From Cloeon dipterum (taxonomy: Eukaryota > Arthropoda > Insecta > Ephemeroptera > Baetidae): a stretch of DNA of 64,000 bases. The position numbers and the translations under genes are program-made. How positions within the stretch are numbered: the stretch's first letter is position 1; the number at the start of each line of letters is the position of its first letter. Location: positions 9,672,001 to 9,736,000 of the forward strand of contig NC_088788.1 of NCBI RefSeq assembly GCF_949628265.1. The letters are read 5' to 3'. The notes beneath the pieces were generated by a model. The model saw nothing but the letters and a program-made list of their open reading frames with translations. It searched no databases and was not told the DNA's origin. Shown here piece by piece: positions 48,094 through 61,500 of this stretch.

Positions 48094-49849
48094 GTTAGGT
48101 GCCACACACAGAAAGCAACAAACAGACTGTCTATTGGGAAGCAGCTGTGATCTTACGAGAAAAATCGCGAACTCTATTGTTACCCGCGGCTTGATGCATT
48201 CGAGTGCCCGCAAGACTCCTCCCGCGCCCCCTCCTACCACTGATTATGCGTTGTTTCGTGCCTGCAGCAGAGAGCAAAGTGTTGTTTGAATGCCATTTTT
48301 ATTTTACACAGTATGATTTTTGCAATGTGGAAAGTAATAAATTTTTTACTTCTTAAATGCAATCACCCAGAGTTTCAATGTCCTCTCTTCTGAGAACTAG
48401 CCAGGAATTTTGGTATCAAGTAGCTCCATGTCCTGAGGCTCCAAAATAACCCTTGTCTAGTTCCAACTCCTGAAGTGTGGAAGTGGCAGAATTTGAAAAA
48501 AATTGCTATTAAAACAGCAAACAACTTCGCCCTAGTTGGTACTCCTGGCTCCTTCCAAATACCGTTAGACTCATATTGACGAGAATTTTTGATTTGCCAT
48601 ACTAATGGTCTCCGAGGTCAGGGGTCAAGGACACTTTAGTGACGTCGTAACATTTAAATTAGACAAAGATCTAATGACTGGAGTCTGGAATCGTGATTAT
48701 TTGGGCCCAAAATGTAGCTTCTAACAATAAGTAGGCAAAACAGACAAAAATTTTCGCTGTCGTGTTTATAGTTTTTAATGTTAGTAATATTTTGAATAAT
48801 AAAAATGACTTTTTTTCACCTTTATAAATTTTTAACTATCAAAATGACTTATTTTTTAATCAGTTTTGGTCTTTTGCCTCACAAAAACACCGGCTAAATA
48901 GAATTCAATTATAAAATTGATATATTTCACCACCTCATTTCGAAGGGTAAGAGGGGGTTGAGTTAAAACCAAAATGTCAACTACTTACAGAAAAGCGAGT
49001 TTGGTGTCAAATTATGGGTAATCTAATATCAGAATGTCAATTTTAATCATATTATCTCACAAGCAAGATTAACTTATAATTAAATGATATAAGCAAACGT
49101 CCACATTATTTTTGTATTTTCTACCCCTAGGATTTCTTTTTTAAAAATGTCTTGAAAAGCAAACTTGGTCACTCGTAATTGTAAAGAACGTATCAAAATC
49201 GTCATTGTAGGGTTTTTTATCAGTTCATTACCAATAAATAGACACCAGTCACATTTCTTGACAATTTATCAATATTTTCCGACTTCACCCCTTCGAGATA
49301 AGGGCAGTGAAAACCCCCTCTTTAAATTAGGGATCACGAATGGTTAATTATGGCTGAAATGTGTGATGTAACATACCAAAACGGAGCAAACAAATCAAAT
49401 TTTATTCTAAAAATTAATAACTGTAAATATTTCACATTGAACAAACTCCAATGAATTTTAAAATAAAACAACCACATTGTAAATTTGAAACGGCGTTTTT
49501 ATTGTAGGCAACATCGAATGCGTTACACAAAAGATTACAAAAGTCTGATAAATGCACCGAAGACACAAAATCAACTCATGCACGTATTCATCTCAATTCG
49601 AAATCCATTCCCGAGCGTTTTGCTTATAAATAGAGCGTCCTTTCTCTATCTCATTCTCTCCTCTCGACTCTTATCGAGTCAACAGCGTTTAAAAATAAAT
49701 ATATATCCATGTATGTATGTATAGGTAGCAGTGGCGAGATGACGATATACTATAATATCAAGAGTAAAAAACAGCACAGGAACATCGTCCGGGGGTGGAG
49801 CAGAGCACCGCGGCGGCAGCCACTGTTTGTCCAGTCCGTCGTCACTGTA
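48094..49849. other. Intergenic region between convergent UBFD1 and ARHGEF10
   Basis: UBFD1 3' UTR up to about 48360, then AT-rich spacer without a coding exon. On the minus strand an AATAAA at 49503-49498 is a likely ARHGEF10 poly(A) signal about 350 bases past its stop codon. Confidence 0.5.
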
Positions 49850-52800
49850 TCACAACTTCATCTCCCACAGCACCATGTGCGCGTCCCTGCTGTTGAGCTC
49901 GACACCGACACCGCCGCCGGCCGCCTTGACGGCCGCCTTGTCGGCCGGCCGTCGGCAATTGATGTAGCCGCACCCGCCGACCAGCGTCATCACGGTGCGA
50001 GGCACGTCGACGACCACCTTCGGCCCGCCGACACCGCCGTCCGCCGGCCCTCCGGCCACTGGAACCGCGGCCGACGCGGCGGCCAGCTTGGTGCTCGAGG
50101 TGGCCAGCACCTGCACGCTGTCCTCCGAGCCCGACGACGTGTACAGTGACGATGAGCGCGAGTCCACCGACCAGTTGGACAGGTCGAGAGAGCGCGGCCG
50201 GCTGCTGTTGATCCGCAAACGACGGTCCAGGGTGTTCACCTGAGAACAAAATAAAAAGAAATTTTTATTCAGGAAATGAGGAAAATAGTGGTGACACATT
50301 GATAGAGCTTGTTAATTTCCATAACCAGCGGCTCGTTGGCTCGCATTGCTACGGCATTTTCAGGAGTGTCGAAAAACAGGGTTCGCCAAAACCCGCTTTT
50401 TCCCGGAAAAACCCACTGCATTGCAAAAAACTGTTTTTTGCGGGGGTTTCTGCGCATTTTTCCGAAACACATCTTATGGAAAATAAAAAATTCTAATGAT
50501 AAATGACAAAAAATAGAGATTTTTCAAAATCAGTATTAAAACCACTCCACCAAGAGACTGAAAATTTTAACTCTTCCGAAATTTCAGACTCTTTTGGAGC
50601 GAAAATTTACTATTAAATTCGGAAAAATGCGGAAAACTCCAAAATTTTTGGGCTTTTTCCAGCCGGATTTTTGCGCATTGCAAAATTGGTGAGCCCTGCA
50701 AAGAAACGGGAGATATTTGAGCTGTTCCGGGATCTAATACTGACTACCCATTGTCAGAGTTCGCAAAGTTATGGTTAGTTTAGTAGCTCGAAATTCTCAA
50801 AGAGCTCGATGGGCTGAGAGGCGCACCAGCGCTGACTGGCCGCTTGCCCCACTTGCTGTTTTTTGCACCTGTCCAGCGGCATTGTGGGTAAATGTCTGGA
50901 TGAGTTTCAATAAAAGACCTCGGTGAAAAGAGGCGTAAAGATGACCCCATTGCTCCCAAGCTTCTCTGCAGCCACTGCGGTCCCATGTTATCCGCTCGAC
51001 GGTGTTATAATTGGGGCCCGGTGAGCTCATAGCCGATGGGATGTGCTGAGCAGAGGTTAAAAAAAAATGAAAATAAAATATATGGTCAGTTTTCATGAGC
51101 TAGAACGTTTTGAAGATGAATAATAAATTTTAAATGAATATTCCTTACAATTTTCATCAAAACAATCAGGAAAACCTGTAAGAATACTATGCGAGAGTTA
51201 AAAAATCTATATTTTGCTAATGATAAAACTCTTCCTTAAAATAGAGGATCAGAAGAAGTAGCAACGCACTTATTTATTTTGTAAATTAGTTCTTAAACAT
51301 TATTTGGACAGTGAGGATAGCAAAAATTCGTATGTAAGTTTTTAAAAACAATTTAATCCGCTTGGCGATGTTAATGGGACTCCGCGAGCTCATTTCCCAC
51401 GGGATGCACTGAGCAGATATTTAAATGTTATGTCTCTTGAATTAGAGCAACGATCAGTACATCAGTAGCCAAAACTAGAGGTACAGTTGCTGAACAATCA
51501 GAACATACAATAGGTACAAATGTGATAAAATAAAATATATCTACGTAGAGCCACTCGTGGAACCAGTGATTTTTAATTCACCTTCATCATAACAGTGCAT
51601 CTGATTTCTTATTTAATATTATGACGAATTCAATTTGTAGCATTTAAATTGAAATAATTTCGTAAAGAGTAAAATTAATCCTAAATATTCAAGATAAAAT
51701 AAAATGAAATGAAATAAAATTTATATATTTTTAATTATTATTATGGAAAAATATATTAATGTTGTAAAATAATATGAACGAAAATTTAATGTTTTTTCCA
51801 TCAAATGAAAATAATTTGATTAATTAAAATGGTTTAATAAATTGTAAAGCGATTTTCATTATATTATTTTCAAGTTTAATTAAGAAGGCTACGAGTTTCA
51901 AAGGAAACGAAACTTATTGTTAGTCAGCTAAGAACTTCCACGTCTGAGGCATCAAAAAGGAGCCGAGAAATTGGCATGAAAAAGCTAGGAAAAATATTTT
52001 CCTATGAATGTAATTATAGGCTCGAAACAATAAAAATATATTGATAATTAAACGTGACTTAAAATTAAACAAAAAATTGGTTCAATGAACAATTTTCAAC
52101 CGGAAAAATAGATAAAAAGAGAAAATGAAGTTTTTGATGGCTCACCTTGCGAGGGATGGCAGCGAGCTCAGGGTCGCTTCCGCTCTTGCGCATGGCCGCT
52201 TCGAAGTCCGCGGCTGCTGCGGCCTTGGCGGGCGACTCCTCCTCATAGTCGCGAACGTTCATGAGCTCTCCGTAGAGGCCGTAGACGTCGCAGTCCTGGC
52301 TGGTGTTGAGGCCGGAGAAGGCGCCGCGGGGCAGCGTCTTGGAGGCGCGGCGGCCGGGGTCCTCGCGAGGGGCCCGCCGCCGCACCACCACGGGGCTGCT
52401 AAGCTGGTGACGCAGTTTGGGCCCGTGCTGGGCCGGCAGCTGGGCCGCCGGCAGGGCCCCTTCAGAGAGCTGCTTCTCCAGGCGGCCGCGTTCCGAGTCG
52501 GAGCTGGCGCTGCTCGAGCTGCTGCTCACCGACGGCCGGCCCGGCGCCGCTACGTCCGGCGGCGCCCGCGGCTGCAGCGCCAGCAGGAAGGTGACGGGGC
52601 CAAAGTGGGCGTGGTGCGAGAGGTTGGCCCTGCCGCTGATGATGGGCACTCCTTCCAGCCGCGGCAGCGGAATCGTCAGGCACACGCCCACATTGGTGCC
52701 CACCCAGAGCAGCCCTTTCGACGCCAGCAGCGCCGTCACGTGCACGTTCTTCGGTTTCATCTGGTTCTCTGTCAGTCCCCGCGTTATGTTCGACGCAACG

Positions 52801-55800
52801 TTGATGTCCTGCAGGTGCTTGAACGTCTCCGTGTGGTACAGGCAGATGGTCGATGAGTTCTTGTGCGAGATCCACAGCCCGATTCCAGAGTGCGCCATCA
52901 GGTTCACGTTGCCCACCTGCTCGTGCTGCACGCTGAAACTCTTCTGCAACAAAAAATTGAAATAAATAAAGATAAATTCAAATTTTTATTCAGATAAGCA
53001 AACACGATAATAATAAGAAAAATTTCTATCGCCATATTTTATAATGAAAACTAATTATTGAGATATATTGAGTAAAATCTGCTTGTTTGAATTGAATTTT
53101 GGGCAATTACCAACAACATGTAAAACAAATATGCGTTAAAGCAGTAGCAGTACTGCACGCTGTCAGGGATTTGCACGTAAATCAATGAAAGGAATAAGAG
53201 AAACAAATCAAAATTTAACAAAATCAAAATATAATTTCTCTCTCAAATGTCTCATGTTCCATCTCTTGAAGCATAGCATAAAATTTAAAATAAAATCTGT
53301 AAATTTAAAAGGGCACAAATTAAACTAAAAATAATTCTTTAAAAAGTTTAATATTTATTGTTTTCAGTAATTATAATTATGTGGCAGGACGATTTAAAAG
53401 AGGATTAAAAATATAAAATTCTTAAGTTAATGCAACTTAAAACTCTACACAGAATAAATTATCCTGCCATTTAAGCTATATAAGACTTTGAATATTTGCA
53501 ATTTGGCTATGTATTAATCCAGAGTAGATGGAACCGATAGGCTGTTTATAATTATAAGATACAAAAATATCAGGGATATAACATTTATAATTTAAACTCT
53601 ATTTTCAATGAATTCTAAATTTTATTTACCTGCATATCTCCATTGAGCGAGTTGATGACCCAGACCTTCTTCCCGCAGGCGGCGTACATGCAGATGTTAA
53701 TCGGCAGCAGGGCCGACACGGGTTCCGAGCCCAGCAGAAGGCTCTGCGGCTCTTGCAGGTTCCACTCGCCATTGGTGCCACGCCGGAACATCAACACCGA
53801 GCCGCTGGCCAACGCGATGAACGTCTGGTCGCAGTGGTAGCGCGCCTGCTGGATGGCGGCTGACGCGAAGCATTCACCAACTTCAATCTGTTTCTCTGGC
53901 TCCTGAGCTGCGTAAATGAGGATTCTGAAAGGAGAATTTAATAAAATTAGTCAAAATTGAGTGATTTTCAAGTCAAAATTGTCAAAAATGATGTTTTTGG
54001 TTATTTAAATATACTTTTTTAAATTAAATCGTCATAAAAATTAAGTTTGCATTGAATCTAGCTGCTCAAAACTTTATGATTTCAGCTGTTTTCTAGCTAG
54101 TGAATAATTTAATTCTTGGATTTCTTTAAAATTTAAATTTAGGTGCAGAAAAAAAGGGATGCTGTACCTTCCGCTCTCGGTTCCAAGCCATACGCTGTCG
54201 ACCGAGAGTCCTGTGCCCTGAGCGACGCCCGGCACAAACTCCATGGCGGTCACTTTGGTCTCGACTAGATGCAAACAACTGAGCTCCCGCAGCCCTGCCT
54301 GCTGCTGCAGGTAGACTGTGATGTAGCTGGAAGCTCCGTCTGTGGTGCACACCCACAGGTAACTCTGCGGCCTCGGTCGTCTCGTCGGCTTCATCGTTAT
54401 CACCGTGTAAAAACATCCGCAGCTTACCTAAACGGAAAATTTAAAATTCCTGGCGGTTTTTAAATTATTTTTCGGACTGTACCTCAGTTTGATACTGCGA
54501 TTTCGTGACTGGGATAGCCTTGACGAACAGAGGCATTTTGGTAGACGGCCGCCGCTCCTGCTCGGGAATGTCCCAAGCTGGCGAGTTACTTGGATCTAGA
54601 GCTAATTGCGCCAACCTCAATTCTAAAAACACAAATAATGGGTTTAATAAATTAAATTGAAATAAAATATTTTTTTAATTACCTGTGCTCCACTCTTTCT
54701 TGATGTTGGGCGTTTCAGTCTGGAATGTGAACTGCTCCTCCTTGCCTGGTTTGGTCTTGATGGTGAACTGCAGGCAGCACGAGTCGACCCAGGCGATCTC
54801 GTCATCCTTCTTCTGAATCGACGCCTGGATACTGTCCATGATTTGCCTGCAGTGCTCCACGGTCAGTCCTTTGTAGTTGCCCCTGAGGCTGCTGGCCACC
54901 TCAGCGATTCTGCTCACGGCCTCGTAGTCGTGCATCAAGTCGTTCATTTCTTGACACAAGTTCTCGACGCCACCCGTTCCCCCGCCGCTGTTGCTACTCC
55001 GATCAGACCTGCGTAAAGTAAAATATTAGTTTAAATTAAACTAATTAAAATAAACTAATTGTTTAATCTTTTTTACAATTTTGCAAATTACTGATGTTTT
55101 AAATGTTTGAATTTACTATTTTAAATTACATATATTTATTCTTCTTTGAATAATATGGTTAAACTTAAGATAATCATCCGTTTCGTATTCGCAGTTGGGT
55201 TCCAGAACACAAGAAATCTAAATTAGTAACTGGATCTTTTCAACACCTTAATTTTTATTCTTATTTTTATTTAACGAAACACCTACCTAAGACTTCCTCC
55301 TCGGTTGAGACTGGCGGTGAGCATTCTGCTGAGGGTGGGGGAGGTGCTGGTGTCCTGGACTTCGACGTCTGTGACCGGATAGGTCCACTTGAGGCTCAGT
55401 CTTTCGGTGCTGCTGAAATCGTCGGCGGCCTTTGGCGCCACGGACACACACACGAGCAGGTCATTGAGCAGCAGCAGCCGTCTGCTCTTGGACTTGGTGA
55501 TCAGGCCGGACTGGTTGAACTCGAGCTGCGTCACGTTGTCCTCGCGCAGCAGGTATCGGTTGCTATCCGACAGCGGACGCACCGAAAACTTGGAGCTCAC
55601 GTGTCGTAACATCTCACGGAAGGCCTGGAACTGCTCTGCCTCGCGCTTACGCTCATTCAGCATCTCGGCCAGTGACTCGAGTTGCGTCAGCGCTAGCTGC
55701 AGAGACATTCTGTCGTGGTGTCCGTGCGGTGTGTGCTTCAGGAGGTCCTGAAGACAAGCCACGGGTAAATATTACAAAAAGTGACAACGGATAATTTATA

Positions 55801-58518
55801 ATCCTTGAGAAATTCTAAGAATATATACAATATAAGGATGTCTATGAATATCTTGTAGAGTATTCTTTGATATCTAAGATATATCTTGCAGAAGATGTCT
55901 GGTCGCAGTTATTCTAGAAAGTCTTATTGCAGCCATTCATCATTCTTAGATGTTTGGACTAATTCCTATATTCCAGATTTTGTTCTTACCTGAAGGAAGA
56001 GAATAAACTGTGGAAAGCGTTGAACAGGTTTGACCATCAGGCCGAAGAAGGATAACCGATCGTGCGATTTAATTTGCTGGACCTGCGTGGTAAAAATACG
56101 TCAAAACCTGAGAAATCACCAGAAAACGCATCAAAATACCCTGAGAAAATCATTCAGTGTGGATTTTCGCTTCGATTCCTGCTTAGCCAAGTCCATGGCG
56201 ATGGAGAAGTTGTTGATGAAGTCGCTGTAGGCGTCGAGCACGACAGTCTTGGAGAAGGAGGCGACGAACACGTCGCCCAGCTTTTCATCGCGGTCCCAGT
56301 TCTTGACCGCGTCGGCAAGCGCGACGCGGAACAAGTTGTGGCACTGCAGAATCTCAGGGATTTTAAAGAAGAGAACGTTGATTTTGCTGGCACTTAGGAT
56401 GGTCGGGCTGCTTTCCTCCAAAGGCTTTTTAAAGTCCTGAAAATTGAGTTGATGGTAAGACCCTAAAATCATACCTGCATTCTGAGGAGGAGGGTTAAAG
56501 TTGTGTCAAACATTTAATTCATCCCCCTATCCACGAGTTTCACTAAAAAGACGCCATAACTCACATTGACAAGCCTCTGGAGGGTGGCCATGTACGAATT
56601 TTCGCTGTGGACAATGGCGGCGACGATGTGCCTGCGCTTGGTTTGCTCGCCGGAGAGGCCAGGCGGCGGGGGCGGCAGGGTGGGCGGCTGCATGCGTCGC
56701 TGGAAGGAGAAGCCAGCCGCCTCCTCCTCCTCGGGCAGCTGCGGCATCTTGGCCGCGGCGGCCGCCTGCAGCCTGTCCAGGTCATAGTGGTTGCCGCGGC
56801 GGATGGAGAACCAGCGCGACAGCCGGCTGCTTGTCGAGTCGGCCGTGCTGACGGTCTCCGAGGCGGGCAGCGTGCACGTTGACGACGCCAGCGACGCGGA
56901 GGACGCGTTGCGGCCTCCGCCGCCTCCCTCGCGCCACTTCTTCTCGCACAGCGTCAGCGCCTTGGTAAACGTCGATTTGATGTTGCCATTGCTGCGGCTG
57001 TCAAAACAGAAATAAATAATTGAGCAATCGTCTTCCAATTAAATTAATTGACGTGTTTTTATTTGGTTAAGCTTTGGAACTTGATAGACAGATTTCGTAT
57101 GACAACTTTTGATATCTCCGTACGATAACAGAAAATGTCACAGGGTCGGAAGGAGCGAATTGGCATGAGGTCAAATAATTTCAAGGAAGTCTATACCAAA
57201 AATTAGGCTTTATATACCATTAGAATGTGTCACGTAAATTGTGTTCGCCAAAATACTCAATTTTCAGGTTTTATGGGAAAATTTTGGAAAACTTTGAGGC
57301 CTCAGTATATCTCATCTTCCTGTTATGCAATTTAAAAAAATGAGTGCTTTGGATACCTTTCACCGAGCCTGATCGATCTACCACCAAATAGATGTCCCAG
57401 GTCGAGGTCATAAGTCACCACAATTAAATCTGGATTCTGATTAAAATTTTGGAAATGAGCTCACCATTTAAGAATTTGGAAAATGTGCTTCAAAGTTGTT
57501 CTTTGACACGTGTAAACTAGTGTGGAAATTTCACAGTGAAATCTTTTCCGTCTACGAGAAATTCCACTCCAAAAAACACGATTTTACCAACTCGTTTGTG
57601 GTTTCCTAATACTGTAAACTCCAAATCTCAGGTTCCAGCCGTCAGAATTGCAAAAACTGCACACCGTTAGACTTGCCTCGGCCTTTCCTGGCCCGCTGCC
57701 GAATCTCTCACAAAATGTAGAATGAAAAAATCCTCCGTGAATCGCATTTAAGATACAAAAAACGGTAGAAACAATTTTTGCTGCATTGTGCGCAAGTATA
57801 TGTTAAAAGAAAAATCGATTTTTAAGGACGATGGAAATCAAAAACTAATTTCTTTGAAAAGCGATTGTTATGCTACCGTTAGATCTGATATTAAATTTGT
57901 TTTGAGCGATGACAAACAGAAAAGGCCGTCTAGGAGAGGATGAGAGATTGACGTCACCACTGTTCTGGTCACGGCTCTGTTTACATTCTAGCAATTCATT
58001 TATCAATCGACGAAGAGCAAGAAAATTGTCATTTGCTTTTCAATGTCGTCATTTGACCAAATAGTAAAGAGCTCTTGGGATTTTCAACTCTTGATATATT
58101 TTCCGCCGGAAAAATTAAAGTTAAATGAATGAAATTCCTTTCGCAAGAATCTAATTTCGTTTCTCGAAGAAGCTCGAAAAAAGCACTTTCGGAGAGCAAC
58201 AGGTGGCAGTGGCTGGGGGCTGCCGAAAAGCGTTCAGTTCGGAGGGCAGAGATATACTGCTCCGTTAATTGAATTAATCAAGTTAAAAGGGAACTACTCA
58301 CTTGCTGCTGACGGAGCCGCGACTGCTGGGCGCCTTGGTGCTGCGTTCGCTCTCGTCGCCGGAGGAGACGTCAGAGGCGGCCGAGTCCCAGCTCTCCTCG
58401 GAGCTGCCCTGGCGCAGCACGGGGTTGGTGGCGGCGACGGGGCCGCCCGAGTCCACCCTGTCGGGGCCGCACAAGTGGGCCGCGTCGTCCCAAGAGCCCG
58501 ACCGAGCGCGAGGCTCAT
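49850..58518 (-). CDS. ARHGEF10: Rho guanine nucleotide exchange factor 10/10-like
   Basis: Activates Rho GTPases through a Dbl-homology domain. Minus-strand exons are 58518-58302, 56997-56565, 56436-56140, 56082-55990, 55747-55287, 55008-54683, 54622-54483, 54427-54168, 53924-53630, 52943-52146 and 50239-49850 (stop). Phases agree throughout, about 1230 residues. The first visible exon starts in phase 1, so at least one 5' exon is missing. The DH domain runs from [19 protein letters not shown] through [20 protein letters not shown] and [19 protein letters not shown] to [15 protein letters not shown], followed by a PH-like part ([14 protein letters not shown]). The C-terminal half is a WD40-like propeller ([57 protein letters not shown]). 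It ends [12 protein letters not shown]...HMVLWEMKL as in ARHGEF10L. The Ser-rich linker in the 52 kb exon and the Gly-rich one in exon 2 are lineage-specific. Confidence 0.92.
50240..52145. other. Last intron of ARHGEF10 with repeats
   Basis: 1.9-kb intron, longest within the 3' part of the gene. It holds the MITE at 50377-50698, an open frame of 99 codons (51096-50797, minus) without recognisable homology, and two related segments (51000-51058 and 51364-51422) sharing a GAGCTCAT...GGGATG...CTGAGCAGA pattern. Confidence 0.6.
50377..50698. mobile_element. CAGGG-ended MITE (hAT-like), second copy at about 555-895
   Basis: 322-bp element whose ends CAGGGTTCGCCAA and TTGGTGAGCCCTG are imperfect inverted repeats. 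A degenerate relative in the opposite orientation lies at about 555-895 in an SLC17 intron; it shares GCTGGAAAAA, TTTTCCGAATT, ACTGATTTTG and CTTCGGAAAAATG stretches in the same order. No clear 8-bp duplication is visible. It lies in the last intron of ARHGEF10. Confidence 0.6.
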
Positions 58519-61500
58519 CTGCAACACAGAGAAGAGACAAGTTTATATAAGCTGCGGGGCAATTCCAGTCGATCAGCAGCTCGTCGGCGAGAAGCGACGA
58601 CACTACTTGACCCCTGACCCCTGACCTCCGTTTGCGGACCAGATAATAAATGTACATATTTTTACGTGTAAAGTGGGGTCGGAGTGGACGGCAAGAAAGT
58701 GAGGCTAACCACCCTTAAAGGCGTCGTATGTAATGAGGAAATGAGTAGGAGAATGAACGAGGCTTGAAATTTCTTTGAATTTCTTTTGTAAATGTATTTA
58801 GGTTAATATCATTTTGGAATATATAAGTGAAGAATATTGTTTATGTGTGCATAAAGCTTCCAATTGGTTAAAAATTTAATGTTTTCCAATTTATATGGAA
58901 GTGAATCTAGTTCCCAAAATTAATTGATTTTTTTGTCCATATATTTTAGCAAAACAACTTTTATACGATTTAAAAAAAATTAAATTTGAATTTGTCCATA
59001 GTTTATTTTCAGATCATTAATATCATGAAAATTGGACTGAAATATAAGAAAATCGAATTCGTTTTGCTTCAAAAATAATAAAAAAATATTCTTTCAAACC
59101 CTAAAAACCCTAAAATTTAAAAAAATATAGATTCTGACCAGCAAAATCGAAATCATCATTATTAAAAAAATTGCCTTACTGGAATATCTTACAAAACAAA
59201 CGAAAAATAATTAAATATTCAAATCCAACCAAAATCAAAACTATCTCTAGCTGCTGCCACAGTCAAATCACTCCTTTGAGCACGGAGTTGTGCTACATAT
59301 ACTAACAGAGAAAGAGAAAAACCCCTGCGAGAATAATTAAACGGTGCTGAGTGAGTTGAATTTTACTTTTCCGACCTAGTCAGCAGCTGCATGTGTGTAT
59401 GTGTGTGTGTTTAAAAGGAATGCGCTGGCTTGGGTGCTGCAATCAGCCAGCCAGCGGTGCGTGGTATTTTTTATTGCTGCCTCGATAGTGAGTGTGCCGT
59501 GTTTGTTCGTTTGCTCAACGCTGGTGTAATTAAAATATCGTAGAGAAGAGGAGACGCACGCACGCACATAAACGCATTCACTCCCACTCTCTCGAGGGGT
59601 CAGAACGAATTTCAGAGCAGCAAAGCCCTCACTTTTCTGTCTCGCTCTGGGCTAGAGGAAAACGAAACCGATGTGAATGGAGTACTTCTGAGAAATGGGA
59701 GTCGTCGACTTTAACTGCGGTTGGCTCGTACCATGGGATTTTTTTATGCTAATTTATTCGTGTGAATTTAAAAAAAACGCATACTCTGATTTCTAGAATC
59801 GAGTGGGCTCGGAATTTTAATTAGTGGGTATTTTCGCGATAGGATTAGTATGTGAAATTCCTGAGGTTAAATCCAATCATAAACGGATCGGTAAATTTAG
59901 GAGAAAAATGTACAACTTACAACATGAACAGCACAATTTGATAACCATGAATGCAACATAATTCCTTTCGACTGCTTCATTTGGGAGCTAGTCAAACTTT
60001 AAATTTTTATTTTTAAACAGGTTAAATGTATTATGGGTTATACTTTTAAAAATAATCTAGAAATTGCTTTTAAATTTGTTTAGAACAGTTTTTGTTGAAC
60101 AAAAATAAAATTTAAACATTTAATTTAATGTTGAAATTTGTAAAAATTGAAAATGGCGCAAAACTTTTTAGCAAATCACGTTTTCCGGGAAAATAGAGCA
60201 CTATTATCATTTCGGAGCAGCAAATAGTAGACGATCATAGCAAAGCAGACCCGAAATAATCTCGTTTGAAGCTGCTCATGAGCTATACAACGCAGCGTGG
60301 GCGATTTTTTTCGCATGCGTGACGCCGAGTTAATTCAAAACGGCGGGATGGGAAAATCTAAAAGTGGTTGCCGGTGGCTGGCAGCTGTCGCCATGGCGAC
60401 GAGGACGCACTCGTCGGCACCCTGGCCGCCTGCTGACGACAGCCCAAATTGATTTTCTCGTCGTGCGTGCGTCGTCAGGGTGGCCTGCCAGGGCACGTGA
60501 AGGACCGGGCACGTGCCCCAAGCAGCCGAACGGAAGACAAAAATGCAGAAACATGTGTTTCAGTTCTGTGTGCCATAATGAGCTCTGCTCGCGAGCGGTT
60601 CACTCGCAGTCACAGCAGTCAGTCAGCGAATTTCGCAACGGTAGCAATGACAACGACAAGCAAGAAACGTACGTACGTGCATGTACGTGTGCGTGTGCCT
60701 TGCGAAATGAAATGCTCACGACGCCATTGAAATTCAATGCTGGAAATCCGAACGGCGCTAAATCGATTGTTAATAATAATAACGCTCGCTTGAGCGTGTG
60801 AAAATAATTTCACCCAGTTACACGGCAACTTCTTTATTCTGTGTGTCGATTAGAAAATCATCATGTCGCACACAGATGAGTCGCAAAATCGATAATTCTT
60901 CATTTAAGATCAATACAAAAAATTTAAAAATCGGGTTTAAATTATTTTATTTACACGCAAAATACAGATTTGTTGCTATATTTTTAAAATTTTTTACAGC
61001 TTTTGTTTCTTTGGTGGATTGGGGTGTTAAAAAATTCCAAGAAACTGTTCCAACTCTCAAATATTAAAAAAATAACAAACATTGATGGAGCATACGGAAA
61101 AATCTTTTGCTTTTTTCATTTCAAAGGCATGCAAGAAGTAATTTATAAAAATCAAATATATTGAAATTTGCCGGTAGTGCTCGGCTGCCAAGGCCACGGA
61201 GTATTTGCATTTGGTTTTGATTTAAAAAAGTCAAATATATGCAAAGAAATTAAAAAAAATACTTTCCAAAATTGTAATCATGTTATTTAAAGAGTAAACT
61301 CATCAAAAACTAAGTGTAAATATTGCTATTTGGAAAATATTGCAGCTTCAATTTCTGTATACCTCTTTAGTTTGTGTATTTAATACAATATTTACTCCCA
61401 AAACAATTTACATTTTCACTGAAATTTTGGAAAAAGAGAGGAATATTCTTTTCCGAAAAATGTTAAACGTGTAAATTTGGCTTAAGTGGTTTGTCAAAAA

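Noticed and set aside
48940-49330. Possible inverted repeat around CGAAGGG at 48.94 and 49.29 kb
   Set aside because: Only short stretches match and pairing does not extend, so chance similarity is likely.
52125-52856. 243-codon plus-strand frame at 52 kb
   Set aside because: Shadow of the large ARHGEF10 propeller/linker exon on the other strand.
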